Below, in pieces: positions 8,801 to 11,908 of a DNA stretch of 11,908 bases. The DNA comes from Pirellulales bacterium. GTDB taxonomy: Bacteria; Planctomycetota; Planctomycetia; Pirellulales; JAICIG01. Made by a program: the position numbers and the translations under genes. The notes beneath the pieces were generated by a model that searched no databases, was not told the origin of the DNA, and saw nothing but the letters and a program-made list of their open reading frames with translations. How positions within the stretch are numbered: the first letter of the stretch is position 1; each line of letters opens with the position of its first letter. Location: contig JAICIG010000244.1 in the NCBI GenBank assembly GCA_025924495.1, forward strand, positions 1 to 11,908, given 5' to 3'.

Positions 8801-9835
8801 TTCGCCGTGAGCGCCCTGCACGCTGCTCAATAGTCGTACATAGAAGGCATCACGATATGCGGCGATCTTCGGCACCAGAACAGCTAGCGTGGTTGCCGAA
8901 TCGTGCGTCTCAGGGCCGCGGCCGCTGATTCCCGATGCCATGAGGATGGTGCCGGCCAACACGGCGGCCGCTTCGAACAAGACTTCCTCAGCCGGCAATT
9001 CACCCGGCGTCAGCGTGCGTTCGACGAGAGCGTCGAGAGAAACCTCCTGCAGCACGAAGCGCCGATACCTGCCGCGCGAATCGATCTGATGCGGGTCCCA
9101 CTGGCCGAATTGATAATTGGGCCGCTTGTTGACCGGATGATCGAAATCGTAGGCCCGCGGGTCGAGCGCGAGTTCATCGAGCAAGTCGAGATCAAAGTAG
9201 GCCGACTCCAGCACGTCGCCATCGCACCGTGATAAGATTCTAAGGGCCGCTTCGATCAAATCATGGTAGCGGCCGACGGCCACGCCGGCGCCTGACAAGC
9301 AGAGCGGAATCGGCCGCACCCACTCGTGCGCGTAGGGTTCAATTCGCTGCGATGTGCGCAACACCGCCACCGGTCGATGGCCGATGAAGTCGTTGAGTTG
9401 CTCGAGCGCCGCCGGGACGATTCGTCCCGTTTCTTCCCACGGCGGGCCTTGTGCCAATACGGCTTCGCAGGCCTTGGCGATGAAAAAAGGGCGCAGCAGG
9501 GAGGCTTCGGATTGGTGGTAAAGCAGATCTCGGTGGTGCTTTGGGTACGCCGGCAGCAGGTTGTCGAAAACCAGACACAAGAGTGCTTCCGCCTGCTCGA
9601 CGTGCTGGAAGGCCGAGTGGGCCGCGCCGCGCAAGCATTCCAGACGCGCCCGCAGCAACCCTGCCAGAATTCGCGATGCATGTGCGCGGCCGCATGGTTC
9701 GGCCTCTATTAACCCAAAGACAGTATTGATGTTGCGCTGAAAGCGAGGGTCGGGTTTGCCTGCGGAAAAATTCAGATAGCCCAGCATCTCTTCGAGTGCT
9801 GCCTGAATTTCCGGTCCCAGATTCCGCACATCCAT
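5882..9835 (-). CDS. Very large soluble protein of unknown function (1317 residues)
   Basis: I do not recognise a family. The product has no signal peptide and no membrane segment, so it is probably cytoplasmic. It is rich in Leu, Ala, Arg and Glu and looks almost wholly helical, compatible with an alpha-solenoid or scaffold. No Walker motif, HExxH or methyltransferase motif is visible. Three regions can be told apart. An N-terminal part (about 1-680) contains sharp aromatic motifs such as RPNYQFGQWDPHQID (238-252) and DPWNILGFQGQFSLFPAIEN (454-473). A strongly acidic linker follows (about 683-739, with DADEEGEDEQ). A C-terminal helical part (about 740-1280) precedes a short Arg- and Pro-containing tail. 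The start ATG ends at 9835, with GGAG ten bases upstream. The frame is uninterrupted over almost 4 kb, which is itself strong evidence that it is coding. It diverges from the propeller gene and may share a control region with it. Confidence 0.85.
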   Translation of the reverse strand: MDVRNLGPEIQAALEEMLGYLNFSAGKPDPRFQRNINTVFGLIEAEPCGRAHASRILAGLLRARLECLRGAAHSAFQHVEQAEALLCLVFDNLLPAYPKHHRDLLYHQSEASLLRPFFIAKACEAVLAQGPPWEETGRIVPAALEQLNDFIGHRPVAVLRTSQRIEPYAHEWVRPIPLCLSGAGVAVGRYHDLIEAALRILSRCDGDVLESAYFDLDLLDELALDPRAYDFDHPVNKRPNYQFGQWDPHQIDSRGRYRRFVLQEVSLDALVERTLTPGELPAEEVLFEAAAVLAGTILMASGISGRGPETHDSATTLAVLVPKIAAYRDAFYVRLLSSVQGAHGERLRAEAAMLRQPFGGARQHLNQRLARLRAVQLQHVHLAQVFARMGYAEASSRQARIVPVASARMLCEINGRLTAGHHYVDRNELEHAGRMLPEIDDLLHRAIECGALVDPWNILGFQGQFSLFPAIENSVRDHRVDVLIQLMSQIFGLYARLQAEAAAHGAQDLAANTAAGLKKLAQWWDRFATLEVAGVAHVSGRVAVDSASHVAHALRAWHEAGTAAGDIGFWRKHVERFNSPKAYALVVDALLEQKDYIAARGLLIQWIGQAEHVPLADGEYSFHDLAVRWVSALRDAAENQPAEAPEPEQCWKLIARFFDYLEANAEEYWDVPRCDLVAGRSNAAGDPEFSLDADEEGEDEQNLFGAAYDEVTYRDSTRDGHEADMLEGQGPSTEFELEFEATRLGRRLAFLSTVARLWKIAAAFPRQLAPAGRDETLKAWFQRAVSNRHGLFELLRNVHGFRVAAISGSQESLVEYDRRRLIKESLLADIIDACVETSSSARWLLGAGEDLDGSEDLADWEQQAVGVLRAMFRGDASLVRLLVPDMLASLKREPILYIPLARHGAPGQIVGARTLQQLLLTFLRGLPRLGLLAETCQTIATAQAMEQHRPAQEGAVTEFDHLFEVGYRAIVRALVGAAGDEPADDPVDAKGDSASDGELIDCLKALTESLLKRWLDHSRSLRLSVMEKVADNDRWQALVEFIERYGHDLFTPRFLNVGNLRGILHQGVAAWLQARRDEDDPEREFRLLRELDCEIPMAAAVEKLTIVIEAIVENYAEFKDFNSTTTQSDRGELLYVLLDFLRLKASYERVVWHIKPVVLTHEILVRRGRVAAAELWRRNVAERTSQVADWHLKRLAELTKQYGVRLPTIADRLGERFVRTLAIDRVKGLVKPAVEEARCGEPGHSFDLLEQELVEFTDSPCGSGLDVPNWLAALEHEVEAASRRRNRAGPAEEAPSPVPRVPLSWEEVQVQIRTSEL

Positions 9836-9887
9836 CGGGCAAAGACTCCGCGACCCCGCAGAACGCTGGCTGCCGCCTGCAGATTTC

Positions 9888-9918
9888 TTGTTTTCCCGTA
9901 TCGGGTTCTGGTTATGAT
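9888..9918 (+). promoter_or_regulatory. Candidate sigma70-like promoter for the propeller gene
   Basis: TATGAT at 9913-9918 is a good -10 match. TTGTTT at 9888-9893 could be the -35, at a long spacing of 19. The spacer holds a small dyad CCCG-TAT-CGGG (9895-9905). The whole lies in the 125-bp divergent gap, 42 bp before the ATG. It is supported only by consensus matching. Confidence 0.35.
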
Positions 9919-9950
9919 AGAAATGTAAGTCTTGGTCCGCTATCCGCCGC

Positions 9951-9956
9951 GAGGAG
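9951..9956 (+). promoter_or_regulatory. Ribosome binding site fixing the start of the propeller gene
   Basis: GAGGAG ends four bases before the ATG at 9961. The frame is open back to 9796, but this site and the signal peptide that begins directly at 9961 decide the start. Confidence 0.75.
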
Positions 9957-9960
9957 ATTC

Positions 9961-11304
9961 ATGTCACGAACCGCAGTGGCACTGGCCGCGTTTTCGATTC
10001 TGGTGGGGGGGGCGCCTGCTCGAGCGCAAAGCGTTCGCGGCGGCGTAATTCCGAGTCAGATGGCGCGGCAACAAGGCTTGGAGCGCGCTTGGGTCGCTCA
10101 GGTCGAGATCGACCGCGCACGCGGCAGGGTGGCCCATATCACCTTACACGACGGCTTGCTGCTCGTGCAAACCGACCAAGCCGCGCTGCATGTGCTCGAC
10201 GCGGAAACGCGCCGCACGCTGTGGGTGGCGCATGTCGGCCGTCCAGGCGCTCCCACGACGCCTCCCGTCGCGAGCGACAAGTTTGTCGCTTCGACGACCG
10301 GCCCAAATTTATATCTTTTCGAGCGTCACTCCGGCCGAGTGCTGTGGGAACGGCATCTAGCGAGCGTCCCCTCGGCGGGTCCCGCCTTAAGCGACGTTCG
10401 CGTCTATGTGCCGATGGTAAATGGCGTCGTTGCAACGTACCGTTTGCCGCGACCGCACGCCGAAGAAACGCCGTTGGAGGCGCAGTTCAAAGATTCGGCG
10501 CTCAATTACCGCGGCAAGGGCATGGCGGACTCGGCGCCCGTGGTTACTCCCAACGGCGTAATCTGGGGCACGGCGGCCGGCAACATTTACTCTTGCACGC
10601 CGGATCAGATGTTGGCCTTGTGGCGATTCAAGGCGCACGATGCCATCAGCGCGCCGCTCTTCTACCGCCCGCCGATGATCTTTGCCGCCTCGCGAGACGG
10701 ATACATCTATGCCCTGCGTGAGACTCGCGGAGATTCTCGCTGGCAGTTTTCCACGGGTAATCCAGTCGCCGAGAGGCCAGTGGTGATCGGCGACGCCCTG
10801 TTCGCGATCCCTGAAACGGGCGGCATGTTCCGCATCAACGCCGATACCGGCGAACAGGAATGGTATTCTCCCGGCGTCTTCAAATTCGTTTCCGCCAGCC
10901 CCACACGACTGTACGCCGTTGATTCCACGGGTCGGTTGCTGATTCTCAATGCGCGCACGGGGGCCCGCTTGGGTTCGCTAGCGACAGAGCATCTGCCGCT
11001 GAAAGTTTTTAATGCGGAGACCGACCGGATTTATCTGGGAACCACGGCGGGCATGATCCAATGCCTGCACGAGCCGGAGTTGGCCAAGCCCTTCATGCAC
11101 GGTTTGCCTGCCCCCGCGCCTGAAGATGCCAAGCAGGCGGTAGAAGGCGCTGAGGACAAAGGCGATAAGGCGGAGATGCCGGCCGAAGATCCGAACGATC
11201 CATTCGGCGCGGCCGCGCCCGGAAAAGACGGCGATGCCGAAATGCCGGCCGACGACAAAGACGCGCCGGCGGAAGAAATGGCCGACGAAGACAAAGACCA
11301 GTAG
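9961..11304 (+). CDS. Secreted PQQ-like beta-propeller protein with acidic tail
   Basis: This 447-residue protein begins with a classical signal peptide: hydrophobic AVALAAFSILVGG and likely cleavage after ARA (residue 22). The mature part has at least six PQQ/WD-like blades with the usual pattern of a turn ending in Gly and Trp: LHVLDAETRRTLWVAHVG (76-93), LYLFERHSGRVLWERHL (117-133), 209-224, IYALRETRGDSRWQFSTG (249-266), MFRINADTGEQEWYSPG (289-305) and 326-340. This fold is known in BamB and quinoprotein dehydrogenases. No catalytic dehydrogenase residues are evident, so a binding or scaffolding role outside the cytoplasm is more likely than an enzyme. From about 386 to the end the chain is very acidic and disordered, with a 22-residue spaced repeat of AEMPAED/AEMPADD (404-410 and 426-432). 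A run of eight G bases lies in the signal-peptide region. BamB identity is not supported, since no lipobox cysteine is present. Confidence 0.85.
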   Translation: MSRTAVALAAFSILVGGAPARAQSVRGGVIPSQMARQQGLERAWVAQVEIDRARGRVAHITLHDGLLLVQTDQAALHVLDAETRRTLWVAHVGRPGAPTTPPVASDKFVASTTGPNLYLFERHSGRVLWERHLASVPSAGPALSDVRVYVPMVNGVVATYRLPRPHAEETPLEAQFKDSALNYRGKGMADSAPVVTPNGVIWGTAAGNIYSCTPDQMLALWRFKAHDAISAPLFYRPPMIFAASRDGYIYALRETRGDSRWQFSTGNPVAERPVVIGDALFAIPETGGMFRINADTGEQEWYSPGVFKFVSASPTRLYAVDSTGRLLILNARTGARLGSLATEHLPLKVFNAETDRIYLGTTAGMIQCLHEPELAKPFMHGLPAPAPEDAKQAVEGAEDKGDKAEMPAEDPNDPFGAAAPGKDGDAEMPADDKDAPAEEMADEDKDQ

Positions 11305-11309
11305 CATTA

Positions 11310-11495
11310 ATGCGGCGCTGCAGGGTAGGGCTGCTGATCGCTTGGATCTGTCTCTTGCCCATGGTCCCGGCGCCTCTTCTGGCCGCATACTGCTGTGGCT
11401 ATATTAGCGCGTCGCTGAAGTGCGCTGCCACCGAGCGCCTGCCTTCGCTACGGCTGCTCTACACGGCGTCGGGCGTGCAAGTCGCGAGTTTGTAG
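11310..11495 (+). CDS. Possible small secreted or membrane peptide (weak)
   Basis: A 61-residue frame begins five bases after the propeller stop. Its product opens with a basic end (MRRCR) and a hydrophobic stretch at about 7-27 (VGLLIAWICLLPMVPAPLLAA), like a signal peptide or anchor, and has five cysteines (4, 14, 28, 29, 38). There is no clear Shine-Dalgarno sequence, so expression would depend on coupling to the gene before it. It may be a chance frame in the 270-bp gap before purH. I recognise no family. Confidence 0.25.
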   Translation: MRRCRVGLLIAWICLLPMVPAPLLAAYCCGYISASLKCAATERLPSLRLLYTASGVQVASL

Positions 11496-11574
11496 CCGGG
11501 CGATCTTTGGCTGAGACGAAGCTTCGATCGGACGAAAGAACTTTTCATTTTGATACGCGAGTGTGACCAGCGAG

Positions 11575-11908
11575 ATGGAATCTCCCCGGATCGAACGAGC
11601 CTTAATTAGCCTAAGCGATAAGTCGGGTCTGGCCGCTTTGGCCCGCGGATTATCGGCGGCGGGAATCGAACTCTACAGCACCGGGGGAACGCGTCGTTTC
11701 CTTGAAAGCGAAGGCTTTGCCGTGCAGGATGTCGCCGCCTACACAGGCTTTCCCGAGATGATGGACGGTCGGGTGAAAACGCTGCACCCCAAAGTGCACG
11801 GCGGCATTCTCTGTCGTCGCGATCATCCGCAAGATATGGCCGCGCTCAAGACGCATGGCATTGCCAGCTTCGAGTTGGTGGTCGTCAACCTCTACCCCTT
11901 TGCCGCTA
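11575..11908 (+). CDS. purH: PurH, AICAR formyltransferase/IMP cyclohydrolase, 5' part only
   Basis: The first 111 residues are visible and the gene runs off the right edge; full-length PurH is about 520 residues. PurH carries out the last two steps of purine synthesis to IMP in the cytoplasm. The part seen belongs to the N-terminal IMP cyclohydrolase domain of the MGS-like fold. It shows SDKSG at 14-18, STGGT at 35-39, the diagnostic block [19 protein letters not shown] at 61-79, and VVNLYPF at 103-109. I chose the ATG at 11575 by alignment of the family start (a short lead, then [11 protein letters not shown]). An in-frame GTG at 11563 is an alternative, and neither has a convincing Shine-Dalgarno sequence. 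The gene stands 270 bp from the propeller gene and there is no sign of other purine genes in view. Confidence 0.95.
   Translation, partial: MESPRIERALISLSDKSGLAALARGLSAAGIELYSTGGTRRFLESEGFAVQDVAAYTGFPEMMDGRVKTLHPKVHGGILCRRDHPQDMAALKTHGIASFELVVVNLYPFAA

Noticed and set aside
9796..9960. 55-codon upstream extension of the propeller frame
   Set aside because: It would bury the signal peptide inside the chain and overlap the divergent gene; the ATG at 9961 has a strong Shine-Dalgarno sequence.
1..11908. CRISPR arrays, tRNA/rRNA genes, insertion sequences, phage or defence genes
   Set aside because: No regularly spaced repeats, transposase or integrase motifs, tRNA arms or terminal inverted repeats were seen in the window.

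Overview
The window is GC-rich (about 60% by eye) and reads as an ordinary bacterial chromosome segment with seven well-supported genes, one weak small ORF, no RNA genes, no CRISPR array and no recognisable mobile element. The best guess at the source is Planctomycetota, perhaps a Pirellulales relative. This is an inference from gene style: an N-terminal two-CxxC zinc ribbon and Ala/Pro linker fused to a membrane M48 peptidase, a secreted PQQ-like propeller with an acidic tail, a very large soluble protein of no obvious family, and loose operon structure. No marker gene here settles the taxonomy.

Layout from left to right. A minus-strand RlmI-type 23S rRNA cytosine methyltransferase (16-1200) diverges across a 277-bp gap from two plus-strand genes. 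The first is a small Gln-rich helical protein (1478-1945). The second is the zinc ribbon/M48 peptidase (2063-4666). That peptidase gene converges on a minus-strand membrane-anchored alpha/beta hydrolase (4702-5730), and the 35-bp gap between them is almost filled by two perfect dyads, a likely bidirectional terminator. Upstream of the hydrolase on the same strand is the dominant object of the window, a 1317-residue soluble protein of unknown function (5882-9835). Between these two minus-strand genes lies an unusually AT-rich inverted repeat (5804-5834). The 1317-residue gene diverges over 125 bp from a secreted PQQ-like beta-propeller protein (9961-11304). After a possible small secreted ORF, the 5' end of purH (from 11575) runs off the right edge.

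How the genes work together: rlmI and purH are housekeeping genes (rRNA modification, purine synthesis) with no evident tie to their neighbours. The M48 peptidase, anchored hydrolase and secreted propeller are all envelope-associated, but strand changes and separate transcription signals argue against one operon. I see no convincing new multi-gene system. The 1317-residue protein is the best candidate for something undescribed, followed by the zinc ribbon/M48 architecture.
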